This document shows positions 8,130 through 15,943 of a stretch of 39,350 nt of DNA, piece by piece. This DNA comes from JALEFZ01 sp039817415. Its GTDB lineage: Bacteria; Bacteroidota; Bacteroidia; J057. Where the stretch lies: the NCBI GenBank assembly GCA_039817415.1, contig JBCBVV010000058.1:1-39350 (forward strand). The letters run 5' to 3'. The notes beneath the pieces are model-generated. The model was not told where the DNA came from. It searched no databases and saw nothing but the letters and a program-made list of their open reading frames with translations. A program made the position numbers and the translations under genes. The number at the start of each line of letters is the position of its first letter. Within the stretch, counting starts at the first letter, position 1.

Positions 8130-9848
8130 TTATTGTTTTGTTTTTTGTCGAATATTCAAGTCTGTTGCCCCTGCCTGGATGGCAGCTTTCCATTTTTCCT
8201 CCGCCTCCTCCTGTTTTCCTTGAGAGAATAGGAGGTCTCCGTTGATTTCTAGAAAAATGGGCGAACTTTCCTTGATGGTAGATTGATTGAGGAGTTGTTG
8301 GGCTTCGTCCAGCTTGTTACTCTCAATCAGCAAACGGAGGTGTGCTGGAAAAATTGCTTGGTATTTTTTCTGTGCTTTCTCAAAAGTTTGGAGAGCGAGT
8401 CCTTGGTCTCCCTGCTTCATATGAAATCTCCCTAAAAACAGCGCATTGACCATGGAGGGATTTTTGGAAAGCAGTCCTTTCAAAATGCTCTTGTCTTCTT
8501 CAGAGCTTTCCCCCTGAGCAAAGTTCATGAAACGGCTACAAATATTGATTTGTTGATTGAGAATCGGATTGGCACTCTGAAGCCTTTGCGCCTTTTTTAG
8601 GGCATATTTTGCTTCTTCCCATTTTCCTAAGAGCGTAGAGGAAAGGCCATAAAAATACAGAATGCGCTTTTGGTTAGGATAGTAAGTCAATGCTTCTTCC
8701 GCATCATTGTAAAGCCAGATCATATCGGCAGACTTTTGATCCAGTTCTAGCAGCTCATTCCATAGATTGATGTCGGTGGAGGATTCTTCCAGCCCACTAA
8801 GGTATTTCATCCGGGCCTTGTCGATTGAACCTTCAAATGCGAGTATTTTGGCCTGAAGGAGGTCTGCTTTGGCTGAGCCAGGATGTGTTTGTTGGAAAAT
8901 CTCAGCTAGTTTTTTGGCACGTGGAATGACCTCTTCTGATTCCTTATCTGCGTATTGAAGCAATTGGGTGATGATGTTCAATTTCCCTTCAGGTTCAATG
9001 GAAGGGTTGGCAAAGGCGATATACAAGTATTCATCTGACTTGGCGATGTTGCCTTTCTTTTTGTAATAATCTGCCAATTTAAGGGCAGAGTATCCATTTT
9101 CAGGTTGATTGGCTACGATTTGTTCAAGAATGGCAATGGCTTCATCATTCCTATTCAAGCTTTCCAAGATATCTACCTTTTTCTCTAGGAATCGGCTTTC
9201 ATCTGGGTATTTGTTGATGAGCATATCGACGGTCTTCAAGGCAGAGGACCATGAGTTACTTCGCTCTTCGATTTCTAGTTTTTTGGTTAGAATCTCTTTG
9301 GTTTGTTCGCCTGACTCGCTCAGGTTTTCCAAAATGACAAGGGCTTTATTGGCCTGATCATTCCTTGCTAGTAGATCAACAAGGACCATGGATTCTTTGG
9401 TTTTTGAAGGGAATCTCCGAACAACTTCCTCCTGAAGGGTGATGGCGCTTTTGTAATTGCCCGTAAACTCATAGGCTTGGAGGAGATTTTTGTAGTACCA
9501 ATAATTTTCAGGATCTGCCTCTACTGCTTCCTTACCCTTTAAGGTAGCTTCTTCATATTGCCTCAAGTCCAACAGCAGACGAGAAATGTTGTATTTAGAG
9601 GCATGATGGTCAGGATCGAGTTCTAACACGGCACGATAGCCTGCCATGGCTTCCTGGTAATCTCCCCTGATCAATTCAGTACAAGCATCTACATAGAATT
9701 TGGCTACTTGTGTTTCTACACTTGGTCGCCCGAATCCTGCTGGTCTAGCCTGTCGCGGTGGGGGATCATTGACAACCTCAGGACTGCTTGATTTACAACC
9801 CACCAATACAGTCAGGAAGAGCACTATCCCTAAAATATTCCTCAGCAT
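8130..9848 (-). CDS. TPR-repeat lipoprotein
   Basis: A 572-residue protein. Its N-terminus MLRNILGIVLFLTVLVGC is a lipoprotein signal with Cys18 as the lipidated residue. The rest is a chain of tetratricopeptide helices, clearest at about 50-150 (ADPENYWYYKNLLQAYEFTG-like spacing), 215-280 and 450-560, which form a scaffold for protein contacts. Bacteroidota usually carry a large TPR protein just upstream of DUF4292 and the M23/EnvC gene. This suggests a shared role in envelope assembly or division, though no direct function is known to me. It is the first gene of the cluster, with about 500 bases without a gene in front. No enzymatic motif. Confidence 0.88.
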   Translation of the reverse strand: MLRNILGIVLFLTVLVGCKSSSPEVVNDPPPRQARPAGFGRPSVETQVAKFYVDACTELIRGDYQEAMAGYRAVLELDPDHHASKYNISRLLLDLRQYEEATLKGKEAVEADPENYWYYKNLLQAYEFTGNYKSAITLQEEVVRRFPSKTKESMVLVDLLARNDQANKALVILENLSESGEQTKEILTKKLEIEERSNSWSSALKTVDMLINKYPDESRFLEKKVDILESLNRNDEAIAILEQIVANQPENGYSALKLADYYKKKGNIAKSDEYLYIAFANPSIEPEGKLNIITQLLQYADKESEEVIPRAKKLAEIFQQTHPGSAKADLLQAKILAFEGSIDKARMKYLSGLEESSTDINLWNELLELDQKSADMIWLYNDAEEALTYYPNQKRILYFYGLSSTLLGKWEEAKYALKKAQRLQSANPILNQQINICSRFMNFAQGESSEEDKSILKGLLSKNPSMVNALFLGRFHMKQGDQGLALQTFEKAQKKYQAIFPAHLRLLIESNKLDEAQQLLNQSTIKESSPIFLEINGDLLFSQGKQEEAEEKWKAAIQAGATDLNIRQKTKQ

Positions 9849-10357
9849 ATGATTTTCCGTCTACAATGAGAGGTAAGATAGCAATATCCTTGAAAAGGAA
9901 TAGTAATAGGTATCCACACAGACTTACTGTATTCGAAAAATCCCTATTTACCCATTGCAGTAATGCTCGGAAAATGAGGCAGTTTTCTGTTAGGTCTTTC
10001 GGAGATATGGAAATTTTTGGCTGAAATAAGGGAAGATGGGTTGGGATATGTAAAGTCGAAGAAAACTCTAGCGATTTTTTGATGCATAAAGCGAAAAAGA
10101 AAAAAAATCTCCGGTTCTTCTTACGTTGGAAGCAACATTCAGGCAGCTCGAAAAAACAAGGCAGAGTGGGATTCTTACAGGAGGAGACTATAATATCCAA
10201 TTTTCAAGTATCATATTTTCCTTAGCAGAATTTTTGAAAAACAAATAATTTTAGCTTTCTCAGCTTTCCCATATATGAAAATGGGTATGGTTATTGCGCA
10301 GATTGTATAGTCCTTAGGGTGGATTAATCCTTATGGAAGTTTAGCAGTCAAAACACC
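9849..10357. other. Divergent intergenic region, no gene seen
   Basis: About 510 bases between the divergently transcribed TPR-lipoprotein and redoxin genes. It must contain both promoters, but I find no convincing TTTG/TAnnTTTG pair; TTTTTG at 10231-10236 with TAGCTTTC at 10252-10259 is the best plus-strand match and its spacing (15 nt) is short. A purine-rich tract lies near 10090-10110. No tRNA or repeat is evident. A 135-codon minus-strand frame here is Phe-rich and not protein-like. Confidence 0.6.
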
Positions 10358-10861
10358 ATGAGATACCTCATATTCCTTTCTATTCTTTTCTTCTCATTCA
10401 CCTCTCAGGCGAAGGACAGCACTACTGTATTTCTGTTTTTATCAGAAGACTGTCCCATTTGTCGTTATTATACCTTGGAGCTCAATCAGATGTATGAAGA
10501 TTACAAGGATAAGGGGATTGGAATGGTCGGGATGTTTCCCAACAGATCCTCTACAGAGCGTAAAATCAAGGAGTTTAAGGAAAAATATAAGCTTGCCTTT
10601 CCTCTCAAGCGAGAATACCTTCAGCATGTTTCAAGAGAATTTGGAGTTAGGGTAACACCTGAAGTGGTGGTTTATGATGAAGGAGAAAAGAAGGTAATTT
10701 ACAAAGGCAGGATAGACAATACCTATGCAGCATTGGGGAAGAGAAGGGCTAAACCTAGCCAAAGAGAAATGCGCAAGGTATTAGATGCAATCGTCAACGA
10801 TCAACCCATAATACCCTCTGAAACTACCTCTGTTGGATGTTTCATAACATTCATAGACTAA
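10358..10861 (+). CDS. Secreted redoxin / thioredoxin-like protein
   Basis: A 167-residue protein with a cleavable signal peptide (MRYLIFLSILFFSFTSQA). The thioredoxin fold of the AhpC/TSA-redoxin type has CPIC at residues 32-35 after FLFLSED, the cis-proline loop RVTPEVVV (about 108-115) and YKGRIDNTYAALGKRRAKP, a block typical of redoxins paired with heme or copper enzymes. A third Cys (C161, SVGC) lies near the C-terminus. Ten bases separate it from the heme/copper monooxygenase gene, so both are one operon. It probably acts in the periplasm, keeping cysteines reduced or delivering copper or electrons to its partner; that is inferred from the linkage and the CxxC motif. Confidence 0.85.
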   Translation: MRYLIFLSILFFSFTSQAKDSTTVFLFLSEDCPICRYYTLELNQMYEDYKDKGIGMVGMFPNRSSTERKIKEFKEKYKLAFPLKREYLQHVSREFGVRVTPEVVVYDEGEKKVIYKGRIDNTYAALGKRRAKPSQREMRKVLDAIVNDQPIIPSETTSVGCFITFID

Positions 10862-10871
10862 TTAATAAAAA

Positions 10872-12518
10872 ATGAAGTCACCCTTTACCAAACTAACAGT
10901 CTTATTCCTCAACCTAATCCTTTTGGGTACAATGAGCATGTCTTGGGGGCAGGTAACCTACACCAAGGACATTGCTCCAATTATTTATGACAATTGTACC
11001 AAGTGTCACAGACCAGGTGAGATTGGTCCTATGCCCTTTACCAATTATAACGAGGTCAAAACCTGGGGTTCCATGATTGAGTATGTAACGGAGATCAATT
11101 ACATGCCACCATGGAAAGCCAATCTTGACTATTCTACTTTTCAAGGAGAAAGATATTTGACCGCTCAACAAAAGCAAACCATCAAGGATTGGGTCAATGC
11201 AGGCATGCCGGAAGGAGATCCTTCAGATGAACCTGATCTTCCCATTTTTCCCTCTGGCTCACAAATAGGCGAACCAGATTTGGTTTTGTCCTTTTCTCAG
11301 AAGTTTGACCATGCTGGCAACAATGAGGATCAGTACCAAAACTTTGTCCTTCCCACAGGCCTCACGGAGGATAAGGTGTTGAAGGCAATCGAACTTCGCC
11401 CTGGGAACTCAGGAATTGTACATCATGCTTTATTTGCCTTAGATACCACAGGAGCTGCTCAGGCATTGGATGCCCAAACGCCTGAATATGGATATGCAGG
11501 ATTTGGAGGCTTTAATGTAGATGTGGTAGATAATTTTCCTGGTTATGTACCCGGATCTAGAGCTGTATTCTATCCAGAAAAAATCGGTCAGCCTGTATTT
11601 GCCAATTCGGATTTATTGGTTCAAATGCACTATGCACCCATTTCCGCTCCTGAGTCTGACTCCTCTACTGTTAATATCTTCTTCGCAGACACTGACGAGA
11701 CCATAACCAGAAATGTGATGATGGCCTTGATGATTCCCTTTGGCAATCAAACTACCATTTTGAATGGTCCCTTTGTGATCAGGGCTAATCAAACAAAAAC
11801 TTTCCATGGGACGATGGAAGTACCTATTAAAGTCAGCGCCATGGCGGTAGCGCCTCACATGCACCTTTTGGGAAAAGATTGGACCGTGTATGCAGTAAGC
11901 CCACAAGGAGATACAACTAATTTGATCAACATCCCAGATTGGGATTTCAATTGGCAGGGCTTTTACTTCTTCAAAAAATTTAAAATCATCGAGGCGGGTT
12001 CTACCATCCATGCCTTTGCAACATATGACAATACGGCAAGCAATCCCCTTAATCCAAATGACCCTCCAAAACGTGTTAGCTGGGGAGAGGCGACAACAGA
12101 TGAAATGTATTATTTGCCATTGTTGTATGTACCTTATCTCGCCGGGGATGATACCGTCAATCTTGAAGTCATTCCAACTCTTCCTGCTGATACAACCAGT
12201 ACCGATACCACCAACGCAGATACCCTCAATACAAGTAACCAATTCTTCCAGTTTCCCGAGAATAAGTTCTATCCAGTGTTCCCCAATCCAGTTCAAGGAT
12301 CGGTAAATGTGGGTTTTGCCTTGGAGAAATTTGCTGTTGTGAACATGGAGTTATTCGATTTGGAAGGTAAAATGGTAGCTGCCATCATCGAAAATCGTCC
12401 CTACTCCATGGGGCATCATAAGGCGGTCTTCCACAGCGATCAATTCAGCCCAGGTTTATACATTCTCAATATAAATGGGAAGGACTTTAGCATGAGTCAG
12501 AAGATCTTGATTAAATAG
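10872..12518 (+). CDS. Cytochrome c - copper type II (PHM/DBM-like) monooxygenase fusion with T9SS sorting domain
   Basis: A 548-residue secreted protein. Domains in order: signal peptide (1-26); a small c-type cytochrome region with the heme site CTKCH (42-46) and possible Met ligands at 54 or 78; a two-part copper monooxygenase domain (about 130-430); a Thr/Asp-rich linker (435-455); and a T9SS type A sorting domain (about 465-548, VFPNPVQG to the C-terminal MSQKILIK). The copper ligands known from peptidylglycine and dopamine monooxygenases are all present in order: His184-His185 and His253 for the first site, His329-x-His331 (PHMHLLGKD) and Met412 for the second. The likely reaction is O2-dependent hydroxylation of a CH group at the cell surface, with the heme supplying electrons; the substrate is unknown. 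It follows the redoxin gene by 10 bases. Confidence 0.88.
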   Translation: MKSPFTKLTVLFLNLILLGTMSMSWGQVTYTKDIAPIIYDNCTKCHRPGEIGPMPFTNYNEVKTWGSMIEYVTEINYMPPWKANLDYSTFQGERYLTAQQKQTIKDWVNAGMPEGDPSDEPDLPIFPSGSQIGEPDLVLSFSQKFDHAGNNEDQYQNFVLPTGLTEDKVLKAIELRPGNSGIVHHALFALDTTGAAQALDAQTPEYGYAGFGGFNVDVVDNFPGYVPGSRAVFYPEKIGQPVFANSDLLVQMHYAPISAPESDSSTVNIFFADTDETITRNVMMALMIPFGNQTTILNGPFVIRANQTKTFHGTMEVPIKVSAMAVAPHMHLLGKDWTVYAVSPQGDTTNLINIPDWDFNWQGFYFFKKFKIIEAGSTIHAFATYDNTASNPLNPNDPPKRVSWGEATTDEMYYLPLLYVPYLAGDDTVNLEVIPTLPADTTSTDTTNADTLNTSNQFFQFPENKFYPVFPNPVQGSVNVGFALEKFAVVNMELFDLEGKMVAAIIENRPYSMGHHKAVFHSDQFSPGLYILNINGKDFSMSQKILIK

Positions 12519-12541
12519 ATTTACTGCTAGTTTATATATGA

Positions 12542-12577
12542 AATCCCTTCAATTCTTCAGAATTGAAGGGATTTTTT
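12542..12577 (+). terminator. Strong rho-independent terminator after the monooxygenase gene
   Basis: A perfect 15-bp inverted repeat (12542-12556 and 12559-12573), AATCCCTTCAATTCT and its complement, with a 2-nt centre and a run of six T (12572-12577). It lies 24 bases after the stop of the monooxygenase gene. Confidence 0.88.
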
Positions 12578-12710
12578 CCTATGCCCAAGGTAGGGTAAGG
12601 ACCTCCTTGCTGATTATTAGAACAAAGCCAAGAGGCACGTTCTTTCGACTCTTGTTACTAGTTTTATTTTATGGGGGTTTTTTAAGGAGGGGCAATCGAT
12701 CCCTCCTTTT

Positions 12711-14183
12711 CTATTGGTCTCCTTCAGAAACGTTCTCCATTAGGCGAACATAGAATCTGACTGCGTCCTTGAAGTCTTCCTGCCCAATGCGTTCGTTGGT
12801 GCCGTGAAACATACCAAGGGTTTCTGGGGTCAGGTGATAAGGAGCAAATCGATAGACCCGATCACATATTTCATAAAAGAACCTGCCATCTGTAGCGCCA
12901 ATGACCAAGTTTGGACTGGTCAGGGTCTTAGGAAAGACTTCCTTGATCGTCTTATCCAATTGAGTATAAGACCAGGTTTGATCGCTTGAAACGGGGGAAG
13001 GAGGTTGATAGCTGACAGTTTCGTAGGTGATTCTTTCATCATCAATATAAGCTTTCAGGTGAGCCATAACCGATTCTAGTTCATCACCTGGAAGGAGACG
13101 AAAATTAAAAGTAGCCTTAGCCACCTGTGGGATGACATTTTCCTTGACCCCAGAATGAAAAATGGTAGGGACCATAGTAGTTTTTACAAGGGCCGCACCA
13201 GCAGGAGTCTTGCTATAGATATCCATGATGAGCGGCTCAAAAATCCGGTAATTTCCAAAGGCCATCCTATTTAGCATTGGCATTTCAGGGCCCATGTTTT
13301 TCATAAAAGCTTTCATCGGATAGGTGATTCTTTCGGGGAAAGGATGTTCGTTAAGCTTAGCTATGGCAGTGGAAATGACATCGATGGCGGTTTCATCCGA
13401 AGGCATAGAGCTATGACCTCCCTTGATGCTGGTAGAAATTCTGATGGTGCAATATCCTTTCTCCGCAATTCCGATAAGTGCTACGCGGCCATCTACCCCT
13501 GGTACCAGTCCTTTGGTGAGGGTGTAGCCTTCATCCAAAACAAATTCTGGTTCTACATTTTGTTCCTTAAGGTAAGCGACCATGGCCTGAGCGCCTAATT
13601 TCCCCAAAACCTCTTCATCATGACCGAAGGAAAAGTAAAGGGTTCGCTTAGGATTAAATCCCTTGGCAAGTAGGTATTCAGCTGCTTCCAATAGGCCAAT
13701 TACATTGACCTTGTCATCCACGGCTCCTCTTCCCCATATATCTCCATCAGCCAACTTCCCTGAAAAGGGTTCTTGCTTCCACAATGGAAGGTTTTCCTCC
13801 GGGACTGGTACTACATCAATATGGCCCATGAGAATAGCAGGTTTGAGAGAGGGGTCTGAACCTTGCCATTTGTACAGGTGACCATAATCGTTGAATATTT
13901 TCTTCTCTAATAGCGAATCAACCAAGGGGTAGGTGTCGGCCATAAAGCCTTTCATGCCTTCAAACTGAGAAGAATCAATCAACCGAGCGTCTAGGTTGGA
14001 AATGGTCTGAAATTGCAGGGCTTCTGATAGATGGGTCACCACCGCTTCGCTTATCTCGATTGGTGCAATGGGGTCAACTTGTTGTTGAATGGAGGAAAAT
14101 TGCCATGTATGATAGGCTATCCAGCCCATCAAACCTAGTAGCCCAATGAGTATGATGAGGAGTAGTCTTCCAATTAACTTCAT
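12711..14183 (-). CDS. Membrane-anchored M20 family metallopeptidase (carboxypeptidase PM20D1/CPS1-like)
   Basis: A 490-residue protein with an N-terminal membrane anchor (residues 4-24). It shows the full di-zinc M20 set: His121 and Asp123 in GHIDVVP, the bridging Asp156 in GAVDDK, Glu190/Glu191 in GHDEE (catalytic base and ligand), Asp217 in VLDEG, and His460 in FHGTNER near the C-terminus. A lid/dimerisation domain with KGGHSSMPS occupies about 240-365. Of the M20 branches it looks most like the carboxypeptidase S/PM20D1 group, which cleaves N-acyl amino acids or dipeptides; the exact substrate is open. It faces away from the cytoplasm. The ATG follows only 5 bases after the T-tract of the lectin gene's terminator. 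Confidence 0.92.
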   Translation of the reverse strand: MKLIGRLLLIILIGLLGLMGWIAYHTWQFSSIQQQVDPIAPIEISEAVVTHLSEALQFQTISNLDARLIDSSQFEGMKGFMADTYPLVDSLLEKKIFNDYGHLYKWQGSDPSLKPAILMGHIDVVPVPEENLPLWKQEPFSGKLADGDIWGRGAVDDKVNVIGLLEAAEYLLAKGFNPKRTLYFSFGHDEEVLGKLGAQAMVAYLKEQNVEPEFVLDEGYTLTKGLVPGVDGRVALIGIAEKGYCTIRISTSIKGGHSSMPSDETAIDVISTAIAKLNEHPFPERITYPMKAFMKNMGPEMPMLNRMAFGNYRIFEPLIMDIYSKTPAGAALVKTTMVPTIFHSGVKENVIPQVAKATFNFRLLPGDELESVMAHLKAYIDDERITYETVSYQPPSPVSSDQTWSYTQLDKTIKEVFPKTLTSPNLVIGATDGRFFYEICDRVYRFAPYHLTPETLGMFHGTNERIGQEDFKDAVRFYVRLMENVSEGDQ

Positions 14184-14188
14184 ATCAC

Positions 14189-14216
14189 AAAAATAGGGAA
14201 TGCGATTGGCATTCCC
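14189..14216 (-). terminator. Rho-independent terminator after the lectin gene
   Basis: On the minus strand the 8-bp stem GGGAATGC/GCATTCCC (14216-14209 and 14203-14196) with a 5-nt loop is followed by TATTTTTG. It ends 5 bases before the ATG of the M20 peptidase. The T-tract also matches the TAnnTTTG promoter box, but no TTTG stands 17-23 nt before it. Confidence 0.75.
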
Positions 14217-14244
14217 TTGAAATAATCCTTGTTGTAGAAGGTGT

Positions 14245-15528
14245 TTAGTTCACCATGAATCTTTTGGTCCATACTTCATTGACACCTCCGCTCAGCCTTA
14301 CGGTGTAAATTCCTGGCCTAAGTTCGCTAATGGGGATTTCTACTGCCTTGTCCGCAGAAGGGCTGACAGATAGTCTCTGGTATACCTTACCCTGCATATC
14401 TAGAATATCCAGCCTTAGCTTGTTGTAGCTATCAGATAGGTACTGGGTACTGACATACAGCATATCGGAGGCAGGATTAGGATAAACTTCCATTGGCAAT
14501 GTCTCTACATCAATAGATACTGTTTCTGAGTAACTGTAGGCACCATCTAGGTCAACCTGCTTGAGCCTATAATAATATCTGCCATTGAAGGAAACGGGAT
14601 CTTTGAAGGAATAACTTTTTAATGTACTAGAATTACCCGCGCTTTGTACTTTACCGACTTTTTGCCAAAGGGTGAGATCTTGCGTTCTTTCTACCTCAAA
14701 AAAGTCAGAATTCACCTCAGACGCTGTACTCCAGTCTAGTTTTACCTTATTAGGAGATTGAAATTGCGCCTCAAAATCTAGGAATTCTACAGGTAAGGAA
14801 AAGGAAGAACATGTTCCTACACTACCTGGGATTCCTTGACTGGCTCTAGCATAATTAGGGTTGGTCCCTACTGGTGCAGAAGTTCCTCCTATGTAGACTG
14901 GAAGTGAGAGATCAAAATAATTGGCTAGTTCGGTATTATAAGTAATGCGGTATGTTCCATCTAATTCAACCTCGACATATTGATTAGCTGGAGTAGTCGG
15001 ATCCCAATTGATTCGAAGGGTAAGTTGATGAAAGCTGTTATCCATCATATCTGGAAGAATGACAGGCCCACCTGCTAAGGCTGCTTGGTTGAAACCTGCA
15101 TTGTCGTGCAAGGCAAGGTGGTCTGAACCACCCGCATTGTCATGTGCTTGGTGTTCTGTATCAATCTCGAAGGCCAATGAGGGACTTATTCCACCGGTGG
15201 TTCCACCGTATCCCAAAGCTCCTCCATTCTCTCCTATGGCGGTAGTACCCTCTTGTTGAATGACAAGGGCCAAGCCTTGGCTAAATTCACCTGTATTGCC
15301 TAAATAAATTTCAAAATCTCTGACAATTAGGGTAGGGGTTGCGATATCGTTGAAGACGATGGCTTGGTCTACCCAAGCAGAAGTATGCTGGTTTCCACCT
15401 GCATTATTTTGGAATTGAACACATGTATTGTTGATGACAATAGGATCATTTACAGAAAGGAAATCCTGTCCATACATCAGTGTGAATGATCCCACGGTTG
15501 CGATTAGCAGAAGTACAAAGTTTCTCAT
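14245..15528 (-). CDS. L-type (legume-like) lectin domain protein with T9SS sorting domain
   Basis: About 427 residues. The ATG at 15528 gives a typical signal peptide (MRNFVLLLIATVGSFTLMYG); an in-frame ATG at 15597 would add 23 unlikely residues. A beta-sandwich of the legume-lectin type follows (about 20-230) with LGYGGTTGG, SLAFEIDTEHQ and HLALHDNAG. These recall the sugar- and metal-binding loops that include the conserved Asp and a GG turn. Next comes the LPVEFLDFEAQ spacer and a fibronectin-like WSTASEVNSDFFEVER unit often found before T9SS signals. The C-terminal sorting domain (about 345-427, VYPNPASD and KRFMVN) predicts export by T9SS and attachment to the surface. It probably binds carbohydrate outside the cell; the ligand is unknown. 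Confidence 0.88.
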   Translation of the reverse strand: MRNFVLLLIATVGSFTLMYGQDFLSVNDPIVINNTCVQFQNNAGGNQHTSAWVDQAIVFNDIATPTLIVRDFEIYLGNTGEFSQGLALVIQQEGTTAIGENGGALGYGGTTGGISPSLAFEIDTEHQAHDNAGGSDHLALHDNAGFNQAALAGGPVILPDMMDNSFHQLTLRINWDPTTPANQYVEVELDGTYRITYNTELANYFDLSLPVYIGGTSAPVGTNPNYARASQGIPGSVGTCSSFSLPVEFLDFEAQFQSPNKVKLDWSTASEVNSDFFEVERTQDLTLWQKVGKVQSAGNSSTLKSYSFKDPVSFNGRYYYRLKQVDLDGAYSYSETVSIDVETLPMEVYPNPASDMLYVSTQYLSDSYNKLRLDILDMQGKVYQRLSVSPSADKAVEIPISELRPGIYTVRLSGGVNEVWTKRFMVN

Positions 15529-15943
15529 GAATTGAAGGGTTATCGGTAACAAAAAACTGCTAGGGGTAACATCAGACTGCAAAAATTCTCTAATCATTTC
15601 CTAGAAAATAATTAGATGGAAAACGTTTTGTACAGGGGGGGGAGTTTTGAATGTCCTATAAAAATACCCTAAAACAGAAAGGTAAGTTGGAGGTATTGTC
15701 TCAATGGGAAGAATAATGAGACGATTGGAAGAAATTACACCATGAAAGGAATTATGATTATCGTATAGTTTTGTTTAAAAATATACAAATATATGAAGTC
15801 ATTTATGTAGACTTACTTAGCTCAGAATCAGGGGAAGTGTGGCTTTTATGGTTAGGTTTCGGCATAGCGTAATTTCCATTATTTAACAGCATCCTAATTG
15901 TTTCCTAATAGAATTAATCCCGATTTACCGTATTTTCATTTTT
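15529..15943. other. Divergent intergenic region, no gene seen
   Basis: About 415 bases of AT-rich DNA between the lectin gene (minus) and the propeller/phosphoesterase gene (plus). It contains a run of seven G (15636-15642) and several AT blocks. I see no convincing promoter pair, tRNA, repeat or small gene. On the minus strand AATTTTTG before the lectin gene resembles a -7 box with one mismatch. Confidence 0.5.

Noticed and set aside
9793..10200. A 135-codon minus-strand frame upstream of the TPR lipoprotein
   Set aside because: Very rich in Phe and Lys, overlaps the lipoprotein start in another frame, no domain, no signal; reads like translated noncoding AT-rich DNA.
11613..12296. A 227-codon antisense frame within the monooxygenase gene
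   Set aside because: The plus-strand protein has clear heme, copper and T9SS motifs over this stretch; the antisense product is rich in Ile/Gly/Trp/Cys without pattern.
12538..12753. A 71-codon plus-strand frame after the monooxygenase
   Set aside because: Its first codons are the strong terminator hairpin and it runs into the 3' end of the M20 gene.
15636..15642. Run of seven G as a possible phase-variation tract
   Set aside because: It lies more than 100 bases upstream of the lectin start and is not in a coding frame or between clear promoter boxes; a single short tract is weak evidence.
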